This document shows, in pieces, positions 17,385-25,158 of a stretch of DNA of 51,189 bases (position 1 is its first letter; each line of letters starts with the position of its first letter). Location of the stretch: NCBI GenBank assembly GCA_900539525.1, contig UQCM01000015.1, forward strand, positions 1 to 51,189. The letters run 5' to 3'. This DNA is from an uncultured Blautia sp. (GTDB taxonomy: Bacteria; Bacillota; Clostridia; Lachnospirales; Lachnospiraceae). A program made the position numbers and the translations under genes. The notes beneath the pieces were generated by a model. The model did no database searches and was not told where the DNA came from. It saw only the letters and a list, made by a program, of their open reading frames with translations.

Positions 17385-17450
17385 GGTGTGGCCAGTGGAA
17401 GAATGCTTCGCATTCGACCACACCGCGGCAAGTACGCCAAGGCGTACTTG
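17385..17450 (+). repeat. Two adjacent hairpins between the HtrA-like gene and yhaM
   Basis: First hairpin: GGTGTGG (17385-17391) with CCACACC (17418-17424), enclosing GAATGC (17401-17406) with GCATTC (17410-17415). Second: a perfect 10-bp stem CAAGTACGCC (17429-17438) with GGCGTACTTG (17441-17450) and a 2-nt loop. No T-run follows, so termination is unlikely. The dense GC-rich structure looks like a small dispersed repeat or an mRNA-processing site. Confidence 0.6.
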
Positions 17451-17479
17451 AAATTACAGATAGAAAGGTTAAAAAGAAA

Positions 17480-18424
17480 ATGAAGTATATTGAGACATTA
17501 CGGGAGGGTGAGAAGGTAGGTGATATCTACCTGTGCAAATATAAGCAGTCGGCTGTTACGAAAAACGGTAAGGAGTATGAGAATGTCATTCTTCAGGACA
17601 AGACAGGTGTGATCGATGCGAAGATCTGGGAGCCGAATTCTAACGGCATTGATGAGTTTGCTGCTATGGACTATGTATATATCGTAGGGGATGTGACGAA
17701 TTTTCAGGGTTGCCTGCAGTTGAATATCAAGCGGGCGAATAAAGCCAGAGAGGGAGAGTACAATCCGGATGACTATCTGCCGGTCAGTGAGCGTGATATT
17801 GATGAGATGTATGAGGAACTGATGGGATATGCGGCAAAGATTGAAAATGAATATCTGAAAAAGCTTACGAATTTTTATTTTAAGGACAATGAGGCATTTA
17901 TCAAGGCGTTTAAATTCCACTCGGCAGCAAAAAGTGTCCATCATGGATTTGTCGGAGGTCTTCTGGAGCATACGCTGGGTGTGGTGAAGCTCTGTGATTT
18001 CTATGTGAAGCAGTATCCGATCCTGAACAGGGATCTGCTGTTCACTGCAGCAATCTTTCATGATGTGGGAAAGATGCGCGAGCTGTCTGCGTTTCCGGAA
18101 AATGATTATACCGATGACGGGCAGCTTCTGGGGCATATTTACATGGGAGCGGAGCTGGTGGGTGCCACAGCGAGACGGATTCCGGGATTTCCGAAGAAGC
18201 TGGCGGGCGAACTGATGCACTGTATCCTGGCACACCACGGTGAGCTGGAGTACGGCTCTCCGAAGAAACCGGCACTGGCGGAGGCGCTTGCCCTGAATTT
18301 TGCCGACAACACGGATGCCAAGATGCAGACATTTAAAGAGGCAGTAAAGAGTGCAGGAGACAATAGTGACTGGCTGGGCTACAACCGGCTTTTTGAATCA
18401 AATATCAGGAAAACAAGTATATGA
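17480..18424 (+). CDS. yhaM: 3'-5' exoribonuclease YhaM family
   Basis: 314-residue protein, the same length as Bacillus YhaM. An N-terminal OB-fold (residues 1-95, with VILQDKTGVIDAKIW) binds nucleic acid. A C-terminal HD domain follows, with VHHGFVGGLLEHT and the metal-binding IFHDVGKM and ILAHHGE motifs. The enzyme degrades RNA, and in some species DNA, from the 3' end with Mn or Co. The start was set at ATG 17480, giving the usual MKYIETL-type N-terminus. The frame is open upstream into the hairpin region and the HtrA-like gene, but that extension is not protein-like. It overlaps rlmD by 4 nt (ATGA), so the two are co-translated. Confidence 0.92.
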   Translation: MKYIETLREGEKVGDIYLCKYKQSAVTKNGKEYENVILQDKTGVIDAKIWEPNSNGIDEFAAMDYVYIVGDVTNFQGCLQLNIKRANKAREGEYNPDDYLPVSERDIDEMYEELMGYAAKIENEYLKKLTNFYFKDNEAFIKAFKFHSAAKSVHHGFVGGLLEHTLGVVKLCDFYVKQYPILNRDLLFTAAIFHDVGKMRELSAFPENDYTDDGQLLGHIYMGAELVGATARRIPGFPKKLAGELMHCILAHHGELEYGSPKKPALAEALALNFADNTDAKMQTFKEAVKSAGDNSDWLGYNRLFESNIRKTSI

Positions 18425-19785
18425 AAAAAGATGATCTCATTCAGGTAAAAATAGAAGACATGGGAGCAGACGGAGCCGGCATCGGGAAGATGGACGGCTT
18501 TGCTCTCTTTATAAAGGATGCCGTCATCGGCGACGTGGTGGAAGCCAAAATCATGAAAATGAAGAAAAACTATGGATATGCACGGATGATGCGTATTCTT
18601 GAGCCGTCCCCCTGGCGTGTGGAGGCGGCATGCCCGGTGGCGCGCCAGTGCGGCGGATGTCAGATCCAGGCCATGTCCTATGAGGAGCAGCTGCGGTTTA
18701 AAGAAAATAAGATAAAAAACAATCTCAGGCGTATCGGCGGTTTTGATACGGTCCCACTGGAGCCGATCTGCGGGATGGACCATCCCTTCGGCTACCGGAA
18801 TAAAGCGCAGTTTCCCGTGGGAACGGATAAAAACGGACGCATCATCACCGGGTTCTATGCCGGGCGGACACATACCATTATCGAGAACAGGAAATGTCTC
18901 CTTGGTGTACCGGAAAATGAAAGGATTCTGAATGCGGTGATTGCCTTTATGGAAGAGGAACATATCCCGGCCTATGACGAAGCCTCAGGAAAAGGGCTGG
19001 TCCGCCATGTGCTGATCCGCTATGGATTTACCACGAAGGAGATCATGGTATGCCTGGTCATCAACGGGCGGAAGGTGAAGCATATCGAAAAGCTGACAGA
19101 GCGGCTGACACAGATCCCGGGCATGACCAGCATTACTTTAAATGTAAACACGGAGAGGACGAATGTGATCCTGGGGCATGAGATCCTGCCGGTGTGGGGG
19201 CAGGCGTATATCACGGATTATATAGGGGATATCAAATATCAGATCTCGCCTTTATCCTTCTATCAGGTCAATCCTGTTCAGACGAAGAAGCTGTATGAAA
19301 AAGCTCTGGAGTACGCCGGGCTTACAGGAAAAGAAACAGTCTGGGATCTCTACTGTGGAATCGGCACGATCTCCCTGTTTCTGGCGCAGAAGGCCAGGCA
19401 GGTATACGGGGTGGAGATCGTTCCGGCAGCGATCGAGGACGCAAAGAACAATGCCAGGATAAACGGTATCACCAACGCGGAATTCTTCGTGGGCAAGGCG
19501 GAAGAGGTACTGCCTGAGAAATATGAGAAAGAGGGCGTATCTGCCGATGTCATCGTGGTGGATCCGCCAAGGAAGGGCTGCGAGGAGAGCCTTCTGGACA
19601 CGATCGTAAAGATGGCGCCGGAGCGTGTCGTATATGTGAGCTGCGACAGCGCAACACTGGCCAGGGATCTGAAGTACCTGTGCGAGAGAGGATATGAGCT
19701 GGTGAAGGGACAGGGAGTGGACCAGTTTCCGATGTCGGTGCATGTGGAGACGGTGTGCTTACTATCAAAGAAATGCCCAGTTTAA
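18421..19785 (+). CDS. rlmD: 23S rRNA (uracil-5-)-methyltransferase RlmD/RumA, 3' end is an integration site
   Basis: 454 residues: N-terminal TRAM domain (1-60), iron-sulfur cysteines C71, C77 and C80 (CPVARQCGGC) plus a fourth in RKCLLG, and the SAM methyltransferase domain with DLYCGIGT, DPPRKG and the catalytic cysteine in YVSCDSATLARDL. It makes m5U in 23S rRNA. The C-terminus reads VHVETVCLLSKKCPV and then stops. The VETVCLLS motif and its DNA recur at 24440 and 26418 next to mobile-element remnants. The 3' end of rlmD/rumA is a known insertion site for integrative elements of Firmicutes, so the last residues here were probably supplied by the element. Confidence 0.92.
   Translation: MKKDDLIQVKIEDMGADGAGIGKMDGFALFIKDAVIGDVVEAKIMKMKKNYGYARMMRILEPSPWRVEAACPVARQCGGCQIQAMSYEEQLRFKENKIKNNLRRIGGFDTVPLEPICGMDHPFGYRNKAQFPVGTDKNGRIITGFYAGRTHTIIENRKCLLGVPENERILNAVIAFMEEEHIPAYDEASGKGLVRHVLIRYGFTTKEIMVCLVINGRKVKHIEKLTERLTQIPGMTSITLNVNTERTNVILGHEILPVWGQAYITDYIGDIKYQISPLSFYQVNPVQTKKLYEKALEYAGLTGKETVWDLYCGIGTISLFLAQKARQVYGVEIVPAAIEDAKNNARINGITNAEFFVGKAEEVLPEKYEKEGVSADVIVVDPPRKGCEESLLDTIVKMAPERVVYVSCDSATLARDLKYLCERGYELVKGQGVDQFPMSVHVETVCLLSKKCPV
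19741..19757 (+). other. Probable attachment site (attL-like) in the rlmD 3' end
   Basis: The DNA from CATGTGGAGA (19741-19750) through CGGTGTG (to 19757) encodes HVETV of RlmD. GCATGTGGAGA is repeated exactly at 24436-24446, and GAGACGGTGTG matches GAGACTGTGTG (26418-26428) at 10 of 11 bases. Everything after this point is more AT-rich and rich in broken genes. I read it as the left junction of an integrated element; the core used by the recombinase is inferred. Confidence 0.55.
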
Positions 19786-19841
19786 GCGGGGTTGAGGGCT
19801 ATTTTTAAGGAAACATATCATAGAAATTTAAAGAATAAAAA

Positions 19842-19930
19842 TGTGCATGAAAAAATAAATTGAATATATGCACAAGGGTGAAGTACCTTTTAGAGAGAAA
19901 ATACATCTGCTTGCTAAAAGGTATTTTTTT
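19842..19930 (+). terminator. Tandem hairpins ending in a strong terminator
   Basis: A first hairpin, TGTGCAT (19842-19848) with ATGCACA (19868-19874), is followed by a strong terminator: TACCTTTTAG (19884-19893) with CTAAAAGGTA (19914-19923) and a run of seven T's. A tiny frame ATG TGC ATG AAA AAA TAA overlaps the first hairpin. It may simply end the rlmD transcript. The leader-peptide-plus-terminator look also resembles an attenuator whose regulated gene has been lost. Confidence 0.7.
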
Positions 19931-19963
19931 GATTTTGAGTTCGCGAATAGGTAACTGGTTGTA

Positions 19964-20016
19964 CGCCGAAAGTTATGTAGGTTTAGATTGATTTTCGGCG
20001 TCTTGGCGCTTATAAT
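19964..20016 (+). promoter_or_regulatory. Promoter with an overlapping inverted repeat, before the HTH gene
   Basis: TTGATT (19988-19993) and a perfect TATAAT (20011-20016) are 17 bp apart, a strong sigma-A promoter. The inverted repeat CGCCGAAA (19964-19971) / TTTCGGCG (19993-20000) overlaps the spacer and touches the -35 box, as an operator would. The small HTH protein encoded at 20068 could bind it, which is inference. Confidence 0.6.
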
Positions 20017-20067
20017 AAAAATTAGGGTAAAATGTCGTATTTTATAACTTTATTGAGGTAAGATAAT

Positions 20068-20253
20068 ATGGAGTTTATGACTATTAAAGAAGCAGCAGAA
20101 AAGTGGAACCTATCAGTTAGAAGAGTGCAGACAATCTGCAATGAAGGAATGATAGAAGGGGCTATGAAGTTTGGTAATACTTGGGCCATTCCAAAGAATG
20201 CTGTAAAACCAGTGGATAAAAGAATTAAGTCCGGAAAGTATATCAAGTCCTGA
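20068..20253 (+). CDS. Small helix-turn-helix DNA-binding protein (excisionase/MerR-like)
   Basis: 61 residues that are almost entirely one winged-helix motif: TIKEAAEKWNLSVRRVQTIC is the HTH, followed by EGMIEGAMKFGNTWAIPKNA, a typical excisionase/MerR-type wing. Such proteins are common on integrative elements and restriction-modification islands of Clostridia, where they act as small regulators or recombination directionality factors. ATG 20068 has GAGGTAAG upstream and a strong promoter at 19988-20016. It is followed by a broken type I restriction gene, so it may be the regulator of a lost restriction system. Confidence 0.75.
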   Translation: MEFMTIKEAAEKWNLSVRRVQTICNEGMIEGAMKFGNTWAIPKNAVKPVDKRIKSGKYIKS

Positions 20254-20297
20254 TTTTGGGACACCTGGTATGAGAGAATGGATTAGAAAGGAAGTGT

Positions 20298-20860
20298 ATG
20301 CCTATGTTACCGGAAGAAAAAGCTCGTGTAAAAATTGATAAGCAATTAAGAAATGCCGGTTGGGATATAGTTGCTCGAAATGAATATCTGCCTAATAGCA
20401 CATCTGCTGTTAAGGAAGCTTTGATGGGAGGAAACACAGAAAGTGATTACCTTCTCTTTATTGATGGAAAAGCTATTGCAGTTGTTGAGGCAAAAAGAGA
20501 AGAGAATCCTCTAGGTGATGAAGTTAAGAAGCAGGCAGAGGACTATGCTGTTTCTCCACAGGACTGGTATGGCTTATGGTTTGAGAAGCTTATTCCTTTA
20601 GTGTATATGGCTAATGGAAATAAGATATATTTCAAAAATATGTTGGTAGAAAACAGTGATTATGAAGAACTGCCTCAGATGCATTCTCCTAAGAAGATGC
20701 TTCAGATCGTTGGAAAAAAATCCGAGTATGGTGCCCTTCCATTAATCGAGAAGCGTGGTCTTCGTGACTGCCAATATAGAGCAGAAGTAAAGTTTGAAGA
20801 ATCATTAAAGATGGGAATAAGAAGAACTTGGCAGTGCTTGCAACTGGTTCTGGTAAGACA
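20298..20860 (+). pseudogene. HsdR (type I restriction R subunit) N-terminal remnant, frameshifted
   Basis: The frame encodes the N-terminal nuclease domain of a type I restriction R subunit: DYLLFIDGKAIAVVEAKRE carries the D...ExK active site. At the A-run 20807-20809 a single base is missing. Before it the frame reads KFEESLKM; after it, the -1 frame continues with the expected GNKKNLAVLATGSGKT, the Walker A motif of the motor domain. The homology stops at GKT (20860), so the rest of the roughly 1000-residue protein is gone. The open frame itself runs on meaninglessly to 20885. No hsdM or hsdS is present. The gene is dead for restriction. Confidence 0.8.
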
Positions 20861-20862
20861 TG

Positions 20863-20955
20863 TCCTACGTTGGCACGGTACATAAGCAGGGATACAATGC
20901 TTACAAAGCAATCAAAAATGCCATCTCAGGTCACCCTGATTTCATTTTTGAATAA
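20863..20955 (+). pseudogene. Orphan C-terminal tail fused after the HsdR Walker A motif
   Basis: Directly after the HsdR motif, another frame reads SYVGTVHKQGYNAYKAIKNA and continues to a TAA at 20953-20955. It has the look of the C-terminus of a transposase or similar protein, and the abrupt switch suggests a deletion with its right end inside another gene. I cannot name the family with confidence. Confidence 0.35.
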
Positions 20956-20957
20956 GG

Positions 20958-21188
20958 GTGGTTCTGAATAGTTACATTTATTTTAATAATGAGAAAATCA
21001 GGAATCACGCATTGGCATTTTATAACAAATACTCAAATTCATATATGTGCGGAGATGATGCAATAATTGCTGGAATATACAAGAACATGTCTGTAAAAAG
21101 TTTGATTAATATGGATAAAGACGAATATGAAAACTATATTGAGCACGCAATTAATGTCATTAAATGGAGAAATGAAAAAATAGAATGA
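20958..21188 (+). CDS. Small hypothetical protein or fragment, 76 residues
   Basis: Frame starting GTG at 20958 with no convincing ribosome binding site. The product is soluble and slightly acidic (SYIYFNNEKIRNHALAFYNK, ending WRNEKIE) and rich in Asn and Tyr. Codon use matches the AT-rich surroundings. It begins 3 nt after the preceding broken tail, so the start may be an artefact and the true N-terminus lost. No family recognised. Confidence 0.4.
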   Translation: MVLNSYIYFNNEKIRNHALAFYNKYSNSYMCGDDAIIAGIYKNMSVKSLINMDKDEYENYIEHAINVIKWRNEKIE

Positions 21189-21242
21189 TACCGGAAGATG
21201 TTCTGGAGTCGTGTAAATATATTTTGGAAATGGAGATAAATT

Positions 21243-21587
21243 ATGCCTAAATACACAGATGATGATATTAGAAATATGAGTAAAATAACATGTAAGATAG
21301 CGGCAGATTACTTAGGCATATCTCCTATGGCGGTTAGTATCGGCATGAGAAATGATCTTTTACCAATTGGTTTTGCAATTCACAATGAAGAAAGAGATAG
21401 AACATATTCTGAGAGTTGGTCCTATCACATAATTGGTGAGAGATTAATTGCATATAAGTATGGAAAAACATCAGAAGTACAAGTTCAAAATATAGAAAAG
21501 AGTCTAAATACTATAATAGAACAGTTTGAAGAAATGAAAAAAGATTTGGTTTTTCTATTAAGCGAAAACGAGGATCAGCAGACTTAG
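21243..21587 (+). CDS. Small HTH-like protein, 114 residues
   Basis: 114 residues. The N-terminal half (DIRNMSKITCKIAADYLGIS then PMAVSIGMRNDLLPIGFAIH) looks like a helix-turn-helix of the type found in phage and integrative-element proteins of Clostridia. The C-terminal half (about 80-114) is a helix rich in Glu and Lys, perhaps for dimerisation. ATG 21243 has GGAG 7 nt upstream. An 11-bp inverted repeat spans its stop codon. Role unknown; a regulatory or excisionase-like function is a guess from context. Confidence 0.55.
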   Translation: MPKYTDDDIRNMSKITCKIAADYLGISPMAVSIGMRNDLLPIGFAIHNEERDRTYSESWSYHIIGERLIAYKYGKTSEVQVQNIEKSLNTIIEQFEEMKKDLVFLLSENEDQQT

Positions 21588-21685
21588 AGCTTTATGAATA
21601 TGCGTTTTCGCTTGGAAAATACAAAGATGTTGACAAAAAATACGCAGGAAAGGAGCTGCCAGGATGGAGAATGAAAAAGGAATAG
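21558..21685 (+). pseudogene. Remnant of another gene, overlapping, with an 11-bp inverted repeat
   Basis: A second frame across the end of the 114-residue gene reads like protein (RGSADLELYEYAFSLGKYKD, ending PGWRMKKE) and stops at 21683-21685, overlapping the start of the next gene as coupled genes do. It has no start codon, so it is probably the 3' end of a deleted gene. AAGCGAAAACG (21560-21570) and CGTTTTCGCTT (21603-21613) form a perfect 11-bp inverted repeat within it. Confidence 0.35.
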
Positions 21686-23013
21686 TTAAATTGACTCGTA
21701 AGCAGCTCTATGATGAAATATGGGCTCTTTCAGTTGCAGGGGTAGCCAGAAAATATAACTTGAATTATGGTAAGCTGATAGCAACTTGTAAAGTAGAAAA
21801 TATACCATTTCCTTCTTCTGGTTATTGGACTAAGAAGAATATGGGAAAAGATGTATCGAATGAGATTGTGGAATTTTCTGGATTGGAAGATACAGAAATT
21901 TCATTGATAACGAAAGACGCGGTTGTTAAGCGTATTCGGAAAGCTAAGGCAGAAGTAGTAGAGAAAGTGCATACTGACGTAACAGAAGAATTGGACGTAG
22001 CGGCCGAGGAAGATTTACCGCAGAAAAAAACGGACAACATACCTGAGTGGCCGGATGGAATTCTTGATTATTTGGATGAGACGGAAAAAAATAAAGTATT
22101 AGAATATGCGTGCAATCTGCAGATAAGTCAAAGTACACGATTGCATAAAATGTTGGTCCAATACAAGAAGGATATTGCAGATTATAAGTCAAAGGTGAAA
22201 GAAGCACAGAGTAGACCATACTATAATCCAAGACATCACAAACCAGAAAACGAGCCTGAATTCTTTAAGGAAATGTCTGATGAGTGTATGGCACGTGCAA
22301 TTGCTATATTAGATACCGTATTCAAATCAATTGAATCTTTAGGTGGAAGTATTAATAGTGATTTGTCTGTAAAAATTAGAGGAGATATTGTTAGATTTCG
22401 TATGGTTGAGAGTCAAGACCAAGTGAAGCATGAAATGACTAAGCAAGAGGCACAGGCGCTCGTAAAGTATAATGATGATATAAAAAATCATAGATGGGCT
22501 TCAAAACCGCAAATTAGAAAGTATGACAAGGTATATAATGGTAAACTTCGTATTGTGTTTGGGGAGCGAAGCTACATTAGAGATAACGATTCTGAAAAAT
22601 TAGAAGATAGACTGGGTGATATTTTGGTTACCCTGTATGAGAAGGCAGAAGAGAATAGAATTGTGCGAGAAGCACGTGAAGAGGCAGAACGTAAGAGAGT
22701 TGAAGAAGAGAGACGCAGAGAAGAAAATAGACAAAGAAAGGAACAAGAAATTCGTCTTGTAAAAGAACTTGTAAACAAAGCTGAAGACTATAGAATTGCA
22801 AAGGAAATAAGAGAATATATTCAGGCCATGATAGATAGTGGAAATGAAGATATTACTCCAGAATGGATTGAATGGGCTCTGAAGAAAGCTGACTGGTATG
22901 ATCCGTCTATAGCGACTGAGGATGAATATCTGGGAAAACGTCAGCATGAAAAAAGTGCTGAAGAAAAGGAAAAATCTTTGCAAGACAGTATCAGAAAGAG
23001 CTGGTATTGGTAA
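21664..23013 (+). CDS. Uncharacterised HTH/coiled-coil protein, 449 residues
   Basis: The N-terminus LTRKQLYDEIWALSVAGVAR with KYNLNYGKLIATCK and the invariant-looking IPFPSSGYWTKK fits a widespread but uncharacterised family whose members start LTRxxLYxxVW...GYWxxxxxG and look like a winged-helix DNA-binding domain. Residues about 85-125 are an acidic/basic linker. The middle (190-330) is a mixed alpha/beta region with a GERSYIRDNDSEKLED segment. Residues 325-400 form a long charged coiled coil (EEAERKRVEEERRREENR). ATG 21664 is preceded by AAAGGAG at 8-9 nt. It lies between restriction and Fic genes, so a defence role is possible but only by position. No enzyme motif is seen. Confidence 0.65.
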   Translation: MENEKGIVKLTRKQLYDEIWALSVAGVARKYNLNYGKLIATCKVENIPFPSSGYWTKKNMGKDVSNEIVEFSGLEDTEISLITKDAVVKRIRKAKAEVVEKVHTDVTEELDVAAEEDLPQKKTDNIPEWPDGILDYLDETEKNKVLEYACNLQISQSTRLHKMLVQYKKDIADYKSKVKEAQSRPYYNPRHHKPENEPEFFKEMSDECMARAIAILDTVFKSIESLGGSINSDLSVKIRGDIVRFRMVESQDQVKHEMTKQEAQALVKYNDDIKNHRWASKPQIRKYDKVYNGKLRIVFGERSYIRDNDSEKLEDRLGDILVTLYEKAEENRIVREAREEAERKRVEEERRREENRQRKEQEIRLVKELVNKAEDYRIAKEIREYIQAMIDSGNEDITPEWIEWALKKADWYDPSIATEDEYLGKRQHEKSAEEKEKSLQDSIRKSWYW

Positions 23014-23033
23014 AAATGAATGGAGGCAATTTG

Positions 23034-24158
23034 ATGGATAAAGATCCTTTTAAAGAGTATATAAAACAATCAGAACCGAATAAAAGAGACAAAGGTTACG
23101 CCTGGCATACAGCTATCGGACTTCAAGCAGTGGATGGATTAAAGCCTTCGAAGTATTTGATTGATACTGCAATAAAGAATATTGAAGGTGATATTTCGAT
23201 TGATGAAGCGCAAGAACTTCTCAATACGTATTATGAAGAAAATCCAAAAGCAGATACAGAAGACCGTACGGAAGAGGCCGACAAAGTTGCCGTTAGAATA
23301 GCAAAAATTTTGTCGGAGAAAGCATTTAGTTTTACTCCGAATGAGTATATCTCTATTCATAAAAAGTTGTTTGCTGGGATTTATGGACATGCCGGAAAAC
23401 TGAGAGATTATAATATCACAAAAAAAGAGTGGGTGTTGAATGGAGCAACGGTCCTTTATGGAAGTGCGTCAGAACTTCGCGCAACCCTGGACTATGATTT
23501 TGCAGAGGAAAAGAAGTTTAGCTATAAAAACCTGAGTATGGAAGATATTATTCATCACTTGGCAATCTTTGTATCAAGATTATGGCAGATACATGTATTC
23601 GGAGAGGGAAACACACGAACTACAGCAGTATTTTTTATTAAGTATCTTAGAACGCTAGGATTTGACGTAACCAATGATATTTTTGCGGAGAACGCATGGT
23701 ATTTTAGGAATGCGCTTGTTAGAGCTAATTATAACGATTTAAAAAATGGTGTTCATGAGACAACTGAGTATTTGGAAATGTTTTTAAGAAATTTGTTGTT
23801 GGATGAGAAGAATGAACTTCATAATCGTTCGATGCACATTAGTGGAAGGTTTGCAGAAGTGGACATTGAAGGTGTAAAAGTGGATATTGAGAGTGGAGAA
23901 GTGGACATTGAAAGAACAAAAGTGGACATTCGAAATAAATTACTTTCTTTCTCAGATACGATTTCAGAAAAAACAATAAATCATACAGTAAAAATATTTT
24001 CAAAATGTGGAAAAGAAAATTGTTTCGGAAGAACGATAGTAGAAGAGATTACTGGATTAAAGCCATCAGGCGCTTCCAAGTTAATAAAACTGTTGGTTGA
24101 TAGTGAAGTGATTATGCCGGTAACTGGACATGGAAAAGGAAAATATCGGTTTCAATAA
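23034..24158 (+). CDS. Fic-family protein (AMPylase-like) with VDI repeats
   Basis: 374 residues. The Fic core motif reads HVFGEGNTRT (usual HPFxxGNGR), keeping the catalytic His, the acidic residue, the Gly-Asn anion hole and the Arg. Fic enzymes transfer AMP or another nucleotide group to hydroxyls of target proteins. An upstream segment, AIKNIEGDIS near residues 46-55, resembles the inhibitory helix (IEGN) whose Glu blocks ATP in class II Fic proteins. Residues about 275-305 hold four VDI(E/R) repeats joining the Fic domain to a C-terminal winged helix. I chose ATG 23034 because GGAGG lies 7 nt upstream; an upstream start at 23007 overlaps the previous gene and has no site. Target unknown; it appears intact. 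Confidence 0.85.
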   Translation: MDKDPFKEYIKQSEPNKRDKGYAWHTAIGLQAVDGLKPSKYLIDTAIKNIEGDISIDEAQELLNTYYEENPKADTEDRTEEADKVAVRIAKILSEKAFSFTPNEYISIHKKLFAGIYGHAGKLRDYNITKKEWVLNGATVLYGSASELRATLDYDFAEEKKFSYKNLSMEDIIHHLAIFVSRLWQIHVFGEGNTRTTAVFFIKYLRTLGFDVTNDIFAENAWYFRNALVRANYNDLKNGVHETTEYLEMFLRNLLLDEKNELHNRSMHISGRFAEVDIEGVKVDIESGEVDIERTKVDIRNKLLSFSDTISEKTINHTVKIFSKCGKENCFGRTIVEEITGLKPSGASKLIKLLVDSEVIMPVTGHGKGKYRFQ

Positions 24159-24435
24159 AAGGGGACATTGAAAGGGTGTTAATGCCATTCGCAAAACTGC
24201 CCAAAACAAATCTGCGGACCGATATAGTACCAAATTCGGTAGCAGTATTTATAATGATTTTGCATTATAAAAGTGTTACAAAATATCGGCGTACCTGCCA
24301 CACGTTTACAAAGTCAAACGGTCTGTACGCCACGTCTTAACCTTATGATTGCGGATGTTAGCAACATGTCAAAGGGTGTAAAAACTAAGTAACCATGCGG
24401 GTTCGCGTACTGTTAAAGCGGTGAAAAACGATTCC
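24159..24435. other. Non-coding stretch with decayed element sequence
   Basis: No gene is seen. Just after the Fic stop, GGGGACATTGAAAGG repeats the VDIE-coding unit of the Fic gene. TTATAATG (24249-24256) and CATTATAA (24263-24270) form a perfect 8-bp hairpin without a T-run. All frames are broken. The right part leads into the repeat of the rlmD junction sequence, so this is probably the decayed end of an integrated element. Confidence 0.5.
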
Positions 24436-24446
24436 GCATGTGGAGA
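24436..24446 (+). other. Second copy of the rlmD junction sequence (att-like)
   Basis: GCATGTGGAGA here is identical to the 11 bases at 19740-19750 in the rlmD 3' end and lies in the matching coding context: the frame reads PHVESVCLLSHK against VHVETVCLLSKK in RlmD. It marks a probable right junction of the unit that starts in rlmD, about 4.7 kb away. Confidence 0.5.
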
Positions 24447-25099
24447 GTGTATGTTTGTTGTCCCACAAGTCACCAGATAGCCATATTAATGTAACGGTTG
24501 AATTTGAAGTAGGCGAGGGAAAAGTACCACTGGATAAGATTGTGGAGCGAGCAAAACAACATCAGCCTGCTCCAAAAGCTACATATAAAATGATACAAGA
24601 GTATGTGGAAAAGGAATATGGTTTTAAAGTACATACCGCATATATCGCAGAGGTAAAGAGAGAATTGGGATTGTCGATGTATGATGCACCTAATATGGTA
24701 GAAGAGTTGAAACAGCCGAGAAGGCATCCGACGACGGAGAAGATAGAAGCGACAGATGCTATTGGCCTCGTTTCAAAAGCAGGACGCTACGGAGGAACAT
24801 ATGCCCATAGCGATATTGCCATGTCTTTCGCAACTTGGATTTCTCCTGAGTTTCAGCTATATATTATGAAAGACTATAGGCGTTTAAAGACAGACGAAAA
24901 CAGTCGGTTATCTTTGAATTGGAATTTGAATAGAGAAATTTCTAAGTTGAATTATAGGATACATACAGATGCAATTAAAGAAAATCTGATTCCACCAGAA
25001 TTAACGCCCGCACAGGTGGCGTATACCTATGCTAATGAAGCAGATGTGTTGAATGTTGGATTGTCCTTTTCTTTTATCCAAAATCAAAGGAGCAAATGA
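24440..25099 (+). pseudogene. Chimeric fragment: recombinase/RumA-type C-terminal domain joined to KilA-N
   Basis: Residues 1-105 (from GTG, VESVCLLSHKSPDSHINVTV onward to RHPTTEKIEA) match the conserved C-terminal domain that follows VETVCLLS in clostridial serine recombinases and in RumA proteins altered by integration. Residues from about 106 (DAIGLVSKAGRYGGTYAHSD, then WISPEFQLYIMKDYRRLK) match the second half of a KilA-N domain, found in phage and element regulatory proteins. The start of KilA-N and the usual C-terminal region (after EADVLNVGL) are missing. The frame is open across the joint. It has no ribosome binding site. This is best read as two truncated genes fused by deletion. Confidence 0.65.
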
Positions 25100-25158
25100 A
25101 AAATGGCAAGGAAAAAATGTATAATATTTTCGGTATATATCGGAAATAGACATAAAAA

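Noticed and set aside
17369..17479. N-terminal extension of yhaM reaching back into the HtrA-like gene
   Set aside because: It translates the double hairpin; ATG 17480 gives exactly the usual YhaM length and N-terminus.
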